A DNA stretch of 64,000 bases from Tipula vernalis (GCA_958295665.1 OY282558.1:29223045-29287044), one strand, 5' to 3'. Shown: positions 22,410 to 35,864, counted from the first letter of the stretch. Numbers and translations: made by a program. The notes: a model not told the origin generated them from the letters alone.

Positions 22410-25400
22410 CTTATTTATTTCCTATGCATTTTAGTTTCGAATTCTAAGTAAGCCTACAGACGATTCGAAACCACTATCATCCAATTATAAAATGAATAAA
22501 GTTTTTTTTTTTTTTTTTTGGTGGAGCAGTTAGTTTTTACTTATAAAGAGATAAACAAAAATGTTTTAAAAATTGTTATTCGTGGCTTATTTTAGTTATA
22601 ACAGCAATAAACTATACAAATACTGTTGAAGTATACACCTTTAACGTTTTTGATCGCCTGAAAAAATGAGGCAAGAGGAGCTCAGTAAATTACGATAATT
22701 GCAGTACGCGTCCTATAATTTTTTAGCTCGACGAACACTACTAACATTAGCTTTTATTGGAAACAGCTTTTAAATTACCACAAATAATTAAATGTCCTAC
22801 CAACGTAAAAATACGTCGTAACATTTAAACCTCGATTTAACTAACAAGTAGGGAAAAACCTGTAGAGCTCTACCAAAATTGACCGTTTTACCGTTTAAAC
22901 TATCTTTGGCGGTCAAGATTTTTTAAAATTTTGGTATTTTCACGGCAAGCCTCTTGAGTATAAAAATAGAAACTATAAAGACAAAATTTACAGTCGTTTT
23001 ATTTTACCAGTTAAGAAAAAATAATAGATCTCGACGAAAGTTGTAGGTATAAATAAAGATTTTGATAATGAGACACTGCCTGAAATCCAGCCTTTCTTAC
23101 ACAGACTGAAGACTTTGAACGTAAAGTTCTGCAAGTTGGGAAAACAATTTAATGTAAGTTTGAATTGATTTCCAGCAAGTAGTAGGAAACTTGGTTTATT
23201 GTTTTGCCCTTTAAAAACAAGAGAGACCATAATTTAAATCTTGAAAAAACTACGTTAGCTAACTCCCAAATTTTTGTTTTATTTGTTGGATTTTACTTTG
23301 CACTAGTATATGATTTTATTTACCAAATTAATGTACGCGCGACTTTTTCTGCTAACGTCATTCCAAAAAAGTATTCCTTTCGGTCCATATTTTTGTTACC
23401 ACGAAGTTTCAAGATATTTAAAATAGCATTAAATTTTAGTCGTTGTTTTGTGGTAATTGGGTGGTTTAATTTTCAAGAAACAATATTGAAGGTAACGTTA
23501 AATTTACGAAATATAACACATACCAATCGAATAAATTCTAGGAATTGTAATGTATACGTAATGTTAAAAATAAAATTAACTTAATAATACGCATTAACTA
23601 TGCCTTCTTCTGCAAGTATAAAAGTACGTACAATATTTTCTTTTCCAGTAAAAAAATTTAATATTAAAGGTATGAAAAAGAACAAAATACACCCAAATAA
23701 ACGTGTTAAATTGACTGGAAGGAAAAAATCGTAAAAGCACTTTCTGTATGAATAATATTTTCGATGTTATCAATTTTTTGTGAATAATCGGAAACTTCCC
23801 TCGCACCATAAGCACTAAAAGTGTAAATAGCTTTTATTTTCACTTGTGATACAAATTAAAGATGGAAATATACACACATATATTGTTACTTTTATCGATG
23901 TTTAACTAATTAACCTTCCATATTTACGTACCTAATGTTCAATAAAAGTTTTTTGTCACAATTGATTAAATGATTTATGATAACACTATAGAATATCGTC
24001 GTTGGTATACCACATTTTCCTGGTTCGTTTACGTATTGATTTTTAACATTTTTTTAATGTTCGGTATATGTATATGAACAAAACTGTTTACGAGCTTTTA
24101 AGTTTAAAACTCATATAATCTAAATGAACATAAAAAAGGTCAATCTTTTAATTTAATGTTCTATATAGTGTTTAGTATGTTGATGGATTTTATGAACAGT
24201 AACCCATGTTTACAGTTCATATCCCTCGCAATGAAAATAAACTGATTTTTGCTCCCATTAATTTTTAACGTACAATTGGATTCGTTTGTTTAATTAAACA
24301 TTAAAATGAGTAAAAAGTGTTTCTTACAATATTTCAATTTGATGTGTCTAAACAATCAATTCTACTTCAAAAAGTCTCAATAATTATATAATCTTTACGC
24401 TCAAACATCTTTATGGAACAATTCTGTTTCGAGTGTTGAATAAGCCCTTTGTAAACCATAAGGTAATGTTGTAAGTTTTACAGTTCTATTTCTCTTACTA
24501 GTTGTCTAACCGAGTCGAAATTTTGAAGCTAACCTTATTATCCTTCATGGCGGAAGACCTGATGACCTCAATATTCCAAAGTAATGCGAACATATTGGAG
24601 AACTTACAGTGACAAACACTACAAACACTACTTTATTCATTTTTTTATGTTATGCCGTATCCGAATACAGTTTATTGTCCGCGAAATTTTTTGCAATTTA
24701 ATACATAAAATACAAATAATAAAGCTCTTAAGCTCTTTCTAGTGTTATAGTTTCGTTCATTATTTTCACATATTTTTTTATTGTATTTTTATTTGAAAAA
24801 TGGAAAACGCAAAATGGTGATTAAGATTGGGGGGTTTACAATATTTCCTGTCATGATTTATTTATTTGAAATATTTTTGAAAATTTATTTTTGTTGTTAG
24901 TGAATTAGTGAATTACATAAAAAAATAAAGTCGCTCATCCAACTCCATTCATTGAACGCGTTAAATTTATAAAATTATATCAAAATTTTTTCATTAAGTA
25001 CCTTCCTCCAATATTACTAATTTATATACATTTGTTTACTTTACAAACAATGTAATTTCATTCTACCTAATATGGTTCAGTTCGTAACATGTTTGTGTGT
25101 GAGGTGATATCTTCTTGAGTATCAGATTTTCTAAATCAATTCCGGAAATTTTCTTTTTAATTCGATAAAACACTTCGCCCATAATAAATAAAAAAGGTGA
25201 TATCTTCTTGAGTAGTGATTATTTCAAATAAGATAATATTAGGCTATGATACATATTTTGTTTCTATGCTCTTGAAAATACAAAAAACATCACATTGGGT
25301 TTATATAAAGGATAATTTTAAGCATTTTTTTATCACTTTTCCCACTACAACAAAGTTATAATGGTGTAAGTATTGTAATCGTGAAAATTTATTTGTTTGA

Positions 25401-28400
25401 GATTTTCACCTTTATTGGCGAATATAAAATATTAAACCAAAAAGAAAATTTAAAAAATATTTGCAGTAGTAGTAAAATTTAACTCGCGTGTAATGCTTAT
25501 TACTATCATTCGGATAATTATGACACTCATTATCGCTCGAGTCGCAGCACGATTCTGTTTTTTTCAATTATTTACAAAATAAATGCTGCATCACACATAC
25601 ACATAGCTTAAAAAATTTAGCATTTTTCTTTTCTCGTATTACTCCTGCAAAATTCGGCATAGTAAAGGTTCAACCTATATTTTAATCGCCGGAAAACTTC
25701 AAAATTACGTTTAACTTTTGTTTTTGATATTTATCTAAAGTGGAGAGTATACTAATGGAACAACCAAGTCATTTCAGTAAGTCAATTATGTAAACAGGTA
25801 ACTCCATTGCATTCATATTGATAGCAATGGGTCTCTACAGATATTGCTTTATAAAAAAAATGCTGTAAATTTACGAATCGTTATAACGAGCTATACATGG
25901 AATAATATAAAACACTGCGGCAGTTATAGAAGTGTCCACAATCATTGGGAAAGTGCCATCCGGGGGATCGGATAGGCTTTTTATGCTGTTGTTCCTTTTT
26001 GATCATAACAGTATTAGAGTGAAAATAACAATAACATAGAACTCAGAGAACACAAAAGGAAAACACTCTAGTTGTTTAAAATAAATGAATTATAATGCTT
26101 ACAGCTTACACTGATGCTCAACAGATTGTTGAAATTTTGCTTAAGTAGATAATAGTTTTGAATTTTTATCAAGTAGAAAAAGATTGTTTGCTCATCTAAG
26201 ATGTAATTCAATAACAAGGGTAGTAACAGATGCTTAAGGTTCTAGATGTTGAATTAAGTTGGAAGAAATCTAATGAAATCTTACGATTAACTTAAAATTT
26301 TTGAACAAAACGTTAAGAATTATCAATATTGCTTACGGTTAGATATATTTAAAATAATTGTAGTTAGTAATAGTTGTAGTTTGAAATTCACAAAAAATCA
26401 CAAGATCTCCACCCAAAAAATTAAAAATTAAATCTTTTTTCTCAAGACTTTATATTGAGACTAGTCGGCTGTGATGACGTAAAGATTTCGGCAGCAATTC
26501 CTAAAAGTAATGAAAAAGTAGGAAAATTGCTCACGAAAAAATAATAAAAAGTAAACAAAAATGTAATTGGAATAAAGAGCCTCGCCTCGTTCACATTCTT
26601 CTACTGTATGAATAGACTCTAGAGAGTATTGTGTTATTTTTTTATTTTTCTAACATCATCAGAGCTTTTTTTATTTTGTTTTTTATCTCAAAAAAAAAAA
26701 TTAATTATTTCCTTGAGGAAAATAAATTGGTTTTTCAGTTTATTCTGTTTTTCTTGTATATTTTTGTACTTGTTATTGTTGTGGTAGTTTGCCTTTCACA
26801 GAACTTTTTCAAATATTTATGTTGATTAATGAGAATCTTGATATGTTGTGATTATTAATAGACCAGAAAATTGTTTCGTTTTAAGGATTTTCATTTGATG
26901 ATAGAAAAACATCGTTTAATATTTATAAGCAGTGATAATGAGAAAATTGATTTTATACCTAATAAAAATTTACGATACTAAAATCAAATTGAATAATATT
27001 AACAAAATAGCGAAAGAATATTAATTTAAATAATTAGTATTCCACGGAAATATGGGGCAAACGGAAAAACCTTTTTTTGCGTTTATGATTTAAATAAAAA
27101 CGAAAAAATAAAAGTCCCTTCCAACTCTTATTTATTTACAGAAAGTTTCCAGGTGTTTTTCATTATACAAAATAAATGTAAATTCAACACAAAAAAGATG
27201 TACAAATAGTCATTCTGTGCTTTTATTTATGTATTATGTAGAGCTCAATACAATAAACAAGCTGTAATCAGTTCCACCCGTTCGCCTCATTGTGATGCTT
27301 GAAATGAATTTATGCAAATTAAAATTTTGTTGTTTTACTTTATTTTTTTCAGTTCGAAATAAATTAACACATAATGCTTAAAAGTGGAAAATATGTCATT
27401 TATGTTAATATAAGTTAAAGTTATTTTTGTTCTTCTTATAAAATTATGAACCGTATAAATTTGCATAAAATAATGAATTTTGCATGTCAACTGTGGTAAC
27501 TTAAACTTAACTTATATGTAACATTTCGTTCCACATCATGTACGATATAATCGATTATTAATCGCACAAATTCGAGTATGAATTAAGATAATGTAATAAA
27601 GTTATTGGAACGAGATTGGTTGATTAGTCGCTATAATAATTTATTGTTTTCGATTCATTGCTGATTTTCTTAGTTGTATACAATAATAATTCTGTTGCGT
27701 TTCTGTTGCCTTGTTCTGCTTTTGAGATAAAAATTATTTAAAAATTCAGCGTTTTATATCACTCGTCTAACTTCACTAAATTTGAATCCAGTGGTAATTC
27801 CTTTTGGCCGAAGGCTATAGTCACAAGCCATAGTAGATATAGTATAGTAGTATAGTATAGTGAGAAACAAATTGGACTTAAGCATACTATGTCTGGTGAC
27901 CACAGAATTAATATTGAAATAATTTTAAGCCTCGAATTGTTTCGGCAGTCTTTTAATTAAATTAATTAGGTTAAATTAGGTTTGCCCCTGAAACTTGATT
28001 TTAAAATCATTATCTTATTTACAGTCGTAAAATAAATTGTAGTCTTTTATAATATATTCTTAGTTTAATAAGAGAATAATTAAAAAAATTGTAATTTAAA
28101 TGATTTCAAACAAAATCGATCACAAAGGCTGTAACCTAATTAATAATATAAGCAAAAATATAACTTCAATTTTGCAATAAACCCAAATGCACATTACTAA
28201 AAGCACCACTATAAGAAATACAATAAAAATTAATTCAATTAAGAAAATTAAAAAAATTGTTTACCAAACAATTTTAAAGCTAACATAATATTGTTTTTAT
28301 TTTGCTATAAAATTGGAAAAATACCAGATCCACGATATTATACCCCAATTTAAATGTCAGGAGGAAGTTTTAGGGTCGTTTCTAATATGAGATTATTTTA

Positions 28401-31270
28401 AAATTAAGTTACACCCGTACTCCACAGTTTTTATAAATTTATTCTAAATCGAACAAAACAATTTTTCAAGAGATTTAAATCCGACTGTATGTATGTACAT
28501 TATATTCGCAGTTGTAACTTTGCAGAAAAAATTTGTACAGTTAAAAATATACCCATACATGAGGATGAGACGAACAAGGAAGAAAAATATTTTCATATGC
28601 TTAAAATAAACAAATATGTTTGTTGTTTTATATTTACGTGCGGTTTGGTATAAATAATAACATCAATAAACAAATGCTCTACAATTTTCTGAGAATGTTG
28701 CGTACATGCGATAACTTTCCACCTTGCTGGAAATCAACGGCTTAACCTAAATTTGGTATATAACGTTCAAATAAATTATCAATAAAGCGGAGGAAGTGAG
28801 AACATTTTCAGACAAATGAAAAAGTTTTGAAACATTTTTTTTGTGGAATCCGTTTATCTCTGGTCTGATGGAATAGAATGAAAGTTTAATAGCATCTTGC
28901 CACAGGATCAAAATCTACAGAACTAATATCAAATTTTTAGATTACTGGCAGTTAACACGAACACATTTATTTAGCTTTTCATGGTTTTTAAAAATAAACT
29001 AACGGATCGACCGAAAATAACAGTTTATCTAATCATCTGAGACAAGTCAGACAAGTTAATTAGTAAATTTCAAATGGAAATAAAGCTTTACCGAAATTTT
29101 GTCAAAACTATTTAGTTTGACACACATACACACACATATGCAACTCAAATGCAATTATATAATAATATTTCCATTCTGGAAAATAAATTTATTATTATGA
29201 AATGGATAGCTCTAATAAATCGCATGAGGCCGAAACGAATGTTACTGTCAATTGTGATCGTTACAGATCCATAATAATTTATTAATGCATGCAATTAATT
29301 TATTGAAAGACAAATTCCATAACAACATTATTAACAAGAAGTGGTCTAGCGAATTGAGCTCTCCAAAGTCTTGTGGTTCAACATCATTGGATTAGCTCTG
29401 TCACTCTAAAAAAAAATCACCCTTTAGAACTACTAATTTGCACTCGAAATGAAATGATTAATTGAATGGTTAATTAATTTGTTTTTAAAGGCAAATACTA
29501 CAAAGTCCTTGAACCAACAATTTCAATAAGAATGATCGATAAACGAGCACAAATTTTATAGTTGAAATAAGCGAGAAATATTTTTGTAATGAAAATTTCA
29601 ACACAATTTATCACGTTCAAGAACATTAAATCAATTTATGAAATATACAGACATTTTAAGAGTAGCTTTGATTACATTTTTTTTTTGTTTAATCAATTTC
29701 AACCATTGAATCATTTTTTACTCCTGTGCACGGCTCATATTTTACGATTTTACATACATGCGAGTTTTTGATATGGATTGATAGATAAAATAGGAAAATT
29801 TATTTTTTTGTGAAATGAATGGAATCGGGACACAGGAATTTACATTTCTAGAAATGATATATTTGAAAATATATTTGTTGAGTTTTTGTAACTCGCAATC
29901 AGACTTTATATAACCAGCGGATATCACGTACGGGATTGTAAATTTAGATTTTCATTCATATACGCATGAGAAAACTAATTGATGCCGACTTAACTGGAGT
30001 ACTGTTTAAAATCAAGCTTATAACTACCGCGCTTATAAGCACCTAATTAATCCTCAGTTTAAGACATCGTATAAGTATGATACCTCTGTTAAAGATAATT
30101 TTTTTAAGGCATAACAAATACCACTGTTAGTGTTATACGAGAACGAGGTCTTTAATTTGTGGATTAATAATTCTACGTTGGTGCATTTTACAAATAATAA
30201 ACTACGGCTGTTACAAATAAAAAATAAAGAAAATTCGTTTAGAGATACGGATTGCGCGCCCATTAACTATATTTCAACTGTATTTAACTGATTATCATAA
30301 AATTAAAGTGTTCAAGGTTTTGGACAGAATGGAAATACAAAACCAATTGCCTAAAAAAATGTTGAACAAATTCCTGCAACAAAAACGTAAATCTCTACCT
30401 CGGATATATTTCAATGATATTATTGTACATCGCATCCACAAAAAGATATGCAAAGCGAGACTCTTAAATTGACAAAACAAACAACAAAATGTGCAATCAT
30501 CTGATGCAAACATTCGTTTCCTCCACAGGAGTTTTTATCTTTGAAACATAAGTATGTAGTACATATTCAAATTTTAGAGCACACTGTAAAAAGGTAAACA
30601 AAACGCACATAATTTTTATTATCACCCAATGGATTAAATAACGTCATAACCGCCAATCAAACCAATACTTATACAACAACAAAATTTAATTTTGTAAATA
30701 AAAAGAAGCTCAAAACAAAAGCTTATTCAATTATTTATAATAATAATAAAAGTTTATTTTAAACATTTATTTATTTAAAACTTTTTTGTTGTTGTCATTA
30801 TTAAGGGTTTTTCAATAAAACGACCACACAACAACAAAAATGGTAACACCGGTATGATAACTTTATCAATTCATAAAATTTAAAAACAAATGATTAAAGA
30901 AAAGACATAAAAATTCCTTTCTGTAATTATGTTTTGTTTTCTTAGGAGATAACATTTCAAATTAAGGTTGTCATTGTTTTGAAGCCTGGACTAATAAAAG
31001 AATTACGAGTATTTTATATTATCAGAGCCTACTGTATAAATAAGAGCCTCCAGTATCGACATTATTTTTTACTAATCTTAATCTACTATATTATTAAACG
31101 AGCAATAATTGCGGGTATGTATATATGTCCGCACGAAAAACTACTTCGAGACCGATTTCGTTGACGTAAAATGGCTATATGATGTCTTTTTGCATGAAAA
31201 TGCGATTGAGTCTGGTCTCAAGTCTGGGAAAACTCTGTAAAGCCTTCAAATCTGGAAAAATTATCCAAAT
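22410..31270. other. AT-rich stretch with no recognised gene
   Basis: Nearly 9 kb without a recognisable coding motif. Short frames exist (23204-23584 plus, 22988-23230 minus, 30295-30513 minus), but their composition is that of AT-rich filler. A TATAGTATAG-type microsatellite lies at about 27838-27868. It could be intronic to a gene whose exons lie outside the window. Confidence 0.4.
25102..25214 (+). repeat. 20-bp direct repeat AGGTGATATCTTCTTGAGTA
   Basis: Exact copies at 25102-25121 and 25195-25214 flank a 73-bp segment. It could be the duplicated target of a tiny insertion or a simple slippage product. Confidence 0.6.
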
Positions 31271-31296
31271 TTTACAGCGCCATCTCTAAAATGGTC

Positions 31297-31521
31297 AATT
31301 GTATATCGCTCATTTGTTACCACAATGGCATAACTCAAAATCGGTCGTTTTTGACTTATTTATAGAGAAATATCGGCTTTTTAATATAGTTAAAACTGAT
31401 ATAACGACACACCTAAAGCTATAAAGCTCACTACAAGACAAACGGAAATGTCTCTCAAATTATAACATTTGTTATTTTTAAATTGTGTCATTGTTGCAGC
31501 AAATGAGCGATATGTATTGTG
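31297..31521. repeat. Inverted-repeat element of about 225 bp
   Basis: AATTGTATATCGCTCATTTG (31297) is mirrored by CAAATGAGCGATATGTATTG near 31500-31519, with the match extending inward (TACCACAATGGCA against TGTCATTGTTGCA). The interior is AT-rich and non-coding. AGCGCCATCT, a string common beside insect repeats, lies just upstream at about 31276. Confidence 0.5.
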
Positions 31522-31981
31522 TATTTTTTTTATAGAAAAGAATGTTTGATGATTTTTTTAAATAGTACAGCAGTAGCAGTACAGCTGCGTAGTTAGCAGC
31601 ATACGGAGTTGGGATGTATTTAATTTTTTTTTTATGATTTTTTTTTCATGGATGTCCATTTTTCAAAAATCACGACAAAAAAAAAATTTAAATTAATGTT
31701 GGATGATCAGCATATTTTTTTTAGTCTTTTCCCGACGAATTTTCCGAGTGGAAATTCGCGATTTTCTCGCATTTTCCGTGATTTTTCCGATATGATGTAA
31801 AAGGAAATTATTCTTAGAATATTTTTCTTCATCTGTATACCAAATTACAGAAAGATCTGACAAATTTTATCTTTCTCTATGTTGATACGTCACATTGTGT
31901 AAATCTATCTACATATTATATAATTTAGTAGAATGCTCAAAACTTTTTATAAAACCAAGTAATTTTTCGGCAAATTCCCAT

Positions 31982-32055
31982 GCCGCAGTAGTCTAGGTGT
32001 TAGCGTTGTGGATTTTAAAATTTTAGATCGTAGTTCGAACCTCGAAAATTACATT
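31982..32055 (+). repeat. tRNA-derived SINE head
   Basis: GCCGCAGTAGTCTAGGTGTT followed by AGCG resembles an A box, and AGTTCGAACCTCG at about 32032-32044 is a B box, spaced as in a tRNA gene. The anticodon region is AT-rich and does not fold like a working tRNA, and no paired acceptor 3' strand is seen, so I read it as the pol III promoter head of a SINE. The body after it is AT-rich and its end is not clear. Confidence 0.5.
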
Positions 32056-32301
32056 CTTGAGATAAATTTTTTTTTCGTTTTTTTTTTTCAAATTTATATG
32101 GCATGTATGATTGAATAATAATAAAAGACGAATGTAAAAGTTGTAAGCTACATTTAGGCTATTATAGTAAATTATTTGTGTTGCAAAGGCACAATTATGA
32201 CATTTACGTTCACAAAAATCAAGAATTAACTACAAAAACTACATTTACATTTAAGTTACGGTAAATGTATGTATATCAGTAAACGTAGGTATAATTTGGA
32301 A

Positions 32302-32306
<5 letters not shown>

Positions 32307-32362
<56 letters not shown>
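32307..32362. repeat. (AT)28 microsatellite
   Basis: Uninterrupted AT dinucleotide tract of about 56 bp. Confidence 0.95.
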
Positions 32363-32366
<4 letters not shown>

Positions 32367-32581
32367 TTAGGTGAAGGATCATTAATTCGAGCGAGAATCT
32401 TGAAAATTTATATGAAATCGATATTGAAATAATTTTCTGGAAATATTGGATTCAATTTTCAATTGTAGGATTTAATTATTCCAGTGATTTTCTTGACCAA
32501 AAAATCACGAAAATGAGTGGAATAGAATAAATATATAAAAATAAAATATCACATAAAAAATCGTTCTTAAATCAAAATAAG

Positions 32582-33147
32582 GTACGAGTATCAAAACCAA
32601 CGCGGCATAATCGATGGGATGTAACTCCTCAAATAAAATGCGATACTAATCCTTCGCTTGTGGATGCACAAAATTATGATAAATATCTGTTAGATATTGT
32701 GTTATTGAAAATTATAGAAACTATTTATGACCCTGAACTTAAGGAATATAAAGATTACGAGATAATCTCAAAAATAGTAAATTCGATCGGTATAACAGCA
32801 ATGATTTCTGCAACGTCCCGATATCGATAATATAGAGGCATATATACGAAATACCATTGCACATGCTTTTGTGGTGGTCGCAATTGTTTTTGGCATTCTA
32901 ACATTATATCGTTCCTCAAGGTGGTCTGCCAGAGTACCAAATGGCAAGATCGTTATACTGGCATAAAAATCGTACAACAAATCGCTGTTCGAATAAACGC
33001 GATTTCATCTTGTATTATCAAGCTATTGATCGAAGTGATAATAAATGGTTTAATTGATGAACACCGAAATGTACGAAGTATTACCGCTTTAGCCATGTTA
33101 GCGTTGGCTGAAACAGCAACACGACATGATGATACAATAAATTGATT
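32582..33147 (+). pseudogene. SF3B1-like sequence, internally deleted and frameshifted
   Basis: The translation follows splicing factor 3B subunit 1, the U2 snRNP HEAT-repeat protein, in order. KPTRHNRWDVTPQ resembles its N-terminal RWDxTP motifs. DAQNYDKYLLD resembles the DAQYFDKLLVD segment. DYEIISKIVNSIGITAMIS resembles the start of the HEAT region. After a frameshift near 32815 comes RPDIDNIEAYIRNTIAHAF. After another near 32912 comes VCQSTKWQDRYTGIKIVQQ, then INGLIDEHRNVRSITALAML and ALAETAT. It stops at 33145. SF3B1 is about 1,300 residues; here about 190 are left, with several hundred removed inside. There are no introns. I read it as a retrocopy or mobile-element-carried fragment that has decayed; a very divergent functional paralogue is unlikely given the shifts. 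Confidence 0.7.
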
Positions 33148-33189
33148 AATAAAAATAGTTTAAGTTTTGAAAATTATTTTAGTTTTTTC

Positions 33190-34240
33190 TTTTCAAGTGC
33201 CCATTGTCAACAGTATAAATGTTTGGATCAATGACTACCCCATAGGATACGTTGAGTGGTACTTTCACTTTTTTACTAAAGCGTTTTTCACGCAACTATA
33301 AAAAGAAGTTTTATTAAAACACCGTTGACTGGTGGATGCTTTTTGGTTTCAAGCGTCATCGGTGGTTTAGTAGAGCAAATAAAATAATTGTCGTAATACT
33401 TCAAATGGTGGTAGCGTTAGGAGTGATGAAGCTAGCGACAGACTATAAATTTTATTCCTCCACCATCTCCGGTAAACAAGGTAAGAGCACATCTGAATAT
33501 GCAGGCAGTTTCAAGAATTATCCAATTGTGGCTAAAGAATGCGGTGGTACTGAAACAATATTTGATATTTTATCCGATATTTCCATCAAGGTACCATCAA
33601 CGTCCTCGTATAAATCATAATTTGGTTCAACTTTAACCAATTCCCCGATTATTGAACTTCCCTTTTGATTTTTCCTATTCTGAATCACCAATAATTATCT
33701 TAGCACTCTCGGTATATACTATCGGAAGGAAATGTGCTAATAGAGATAATGCACCTCGACTCGAAAATATCTGTAGCGGGCTAGCGGTCATGATAATAGT
33801 ACAAAATCATTTGTGAAAAATAATACAAATAAAAAATTTATTTATACAACTACTGTTGTTTATTTAAAAAACACTAGTTTTTTATTTTAATACAAAATCA
33901 GATGCTTTTAACGTCATTTCTTCGTTAAGATTGCACCAGGACGTGCAGGAACGGTTAATTGGAAACAGTTAGAAAATTGAGGCATAGTAGTATCTCATCG
34001 AGTTTTATACGAAATTTTGATATTATGAATTTTGTCTTAATAGCGGCTTGATTTTTTTAACCTCTTTGAAACGTTTATTTTTAGCCGGAACATCAGTTGC
34101 TACGCTTAGAATTTCCATACTGAGACCCATTCCAGCTCATATATCGAGGAGTTCGGAACTTATATCACAATTTGTTTGCCCGTTTGGTAATAAATTATTT
34201 GCTATCTATATTATCATATTGAGTGGCGACCGGTAAAATA
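33190..34240. repeat. Unrecognised duplicated sequence, copy A
   Basis: Blocks at 33372-33600 and 34009-34236 match copy B (34629-35060) in the same order and orientation, separated here by about 400 extra bases. Shared strings include GCAGGCAGTTTCAAGAATTA and TTAGCCGGAACATCAGTTGC. The plus strand has a 94-codon open frame (33336-33620). The minus strand reads more like a broken protein: VPPHSLATIG, FLKLPAYSDVLL and, at its low end, VPLNVSYGVVIDPNIYTV. I do not recognise the family. Its neighbour on the left is the SF3B1-like fragment. Confidence 0.5.
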
Positions 34241-34579
34241 TTCATATAAGCTAAAACGAAAACTAATTAGAATATGGAATAAATAACTTAAAATAATAAA
34301 ACTTACACGACACACAATTTTAAAGAATATTCTGACATATAGTATTGTAACATGTTCTTCTTCGGTTTTTGGTTGTAGCAGCGCCTGTTCAACGTTCCAT
34401 GATTATTGGGTGGATCCGGTAACAAAACCAGTAAGCCCTTTAGCCCAATATACATGACTTTAATGCACAATATTATTTGCTCACCAGTGCTACAAGTGGT
34501 AGTTTTTAATTATGATGAAATTTCCGTTTGCAAACCACTCAATTGTGAATGCGTGAATACGTTCAAATAATTCAGAACT

Positions 34580-35060
34580 AAATGTACCGCGTCAACTTCA
34601 ATCAACAACACCATCATCGGTTGTCAGCGATGAACAATCCAATAATTATCGGAATACTTAAAATGGTAGCGTTGGGAGTGATGAGGCTAGCAACAGACTA
34701 TAAATTTCACTTTTTCGCCATCTCTCAGCATTGTGCTTTTATTTTATTGCGCAGTAGCACATCTCAATATGCAGGCAGCCTCAAGAATAATCCAAATGTG
34801 CCTAAAGAATGTGGTGGTACTGAAGAAGTATTTAACATTTTACGGAATTTTGATATTAAGTATAACTTTAGTCTTAATGATTTTTAACCTCTTTGAAATG
34901 TTTATCTTTAGCCGTAACACCAGCTACTACGCTTAGAAACTCCATACCGAAGTATATTGCAGCACCCATTTCGAGAAGTTCGGAATATGTATCAAAATTT
35001 GTTTGCCCGCTTGGTAATAAATCCCTTGCTAATTATGATTGAGTGGTGTATGGTGAAATA
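34580..35060. repeat. Unrecognised duplicated sequence, copy B
   Basis: Diverged second copy of the block at 33372-34236. Minus-strand frames read QTNFDTYSELLEMGAAIYFG, MEFLSVVAGVTAKDKHFKEV and, after a shift, NTSSVPPHSLGTFGLFLRLP followed by AYC.DVLLRNKIKAQ, with stops between. The plus-strand frame 34582-34887 is open for 101 codons, but only its shared part aligns with copy A. The better conservation of VPPHSL..FL.LPAY..DVLL on the minus strand suggests that strand was coding. No family assigned. Confidence 0.5.
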
Positions 35061-35301
35061 TAAAATATAAGCTAAAAATAAAACTAATATTATATTATAT
35101 TCTAATAAATAAACTATAAAAAGTAAAACTTACACAACACAAAATTTTCAAGGATATTCTAACATTTTGTATGAGTTTTCAAATAGAATTCGTCGCTTCT
35201 AATATCTACATACATTGTGTAATTGCTAATGTCTGTAAGTATGTACATAACATAAAACGAAGTACTAAACCAAAATCTATTTTAACTGTACACCGTACGG
35301 T

Positions 35302-35640
35302 CACAGAAGAAAGATTAACCAGAACCGTCATAACGCTGTTTTTGTATGGAAAAATTTGGACTCATTTTTTTGACCTTGATTTGCCGAAGGTAAGAGAAAG
35401 TTGGGTTATGTATTCTTTGGTTTACTGGTTTTGATTTGAAATAATAAAAATTGAGAATCCTTAACAGTATAGTTAGTGAAATTATTTGTCAAGTTTTGTT
35501 TTGACAGCATAATTTGTATTAAATATTCAAAAAATTCATAATATTCGAAAATAATTATACTTCAATGTCCAAAAAAGAAGGTAAGATGAAAAAAAAATTT
35601 GATCCACGCAATGTCTATTCTGGTTAATCTTTCTTCTGTG
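35302..35640. mobile_element. Element with 23-bp exact terminal inverted repeats
   Basis: CACAGAAGAAAGATTAACCA followed by GAA (35302-35324) is repeated exactly in reverse complement at 35618-35640. Both ends are flanked by GTACGGT-like bases that partly extend the palindrome. The interior is about 290 bp, with no motif recognised. Size and ends suit a non-autonomous DNA transposon. Confidence 0.55.
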
Positions 35641-35719
35641 GTACGGTACAATAAAAAAAAACAATTGAGAGAATGCAAAACAATTTATGTATGTATATGT
35701 GTTGGTGTTTTGGTTATAT

Positions 35720-35738
35720 GATGATGATGATGATGATA
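35720..35738 (+). repeat. GAT trinucleotide microsatellite
   Basis: About six ATG/GAT units just before the satellite array. Confidence 0.85.
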
Positions 35739-35864
35739 GAACGACAACGATTGACGATTGTAGGGTGTGCTCTAGCGGAGAAAAAAAAAATTAACTCACC
35801 CACAAACTTTTGAAATTTACTATGGAAAAGCAGAAGAATTTTCATTGTTTGTGCAACGATTTCG

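Noticed and set aside
23204..23584. 126-codon plus-strand open frame
   Set aside because: Phe/Ile/Asn/Lys-rich composition typical of AT-rich filler; no motif, no start or splice context, no matching partner.
26631..26825. Hydrophobic 64-codon frame resembling a membrane segment
   Set aside because: It arises from T-rich sequence; hydrophobicity is compositional.
31982..32055. Functional tRNA gene
   Set aside because: A- and B-box-like sequences are present, but the acceptor stem and anticodon arm do not pair and the anticodon region is degenerate; a SINE head fits better.
32755..32980. Minus-strand frames across the SF3B1-like region
   Set aside because: They are antisense to the recognisable SF3B1-like translation and have no motif.
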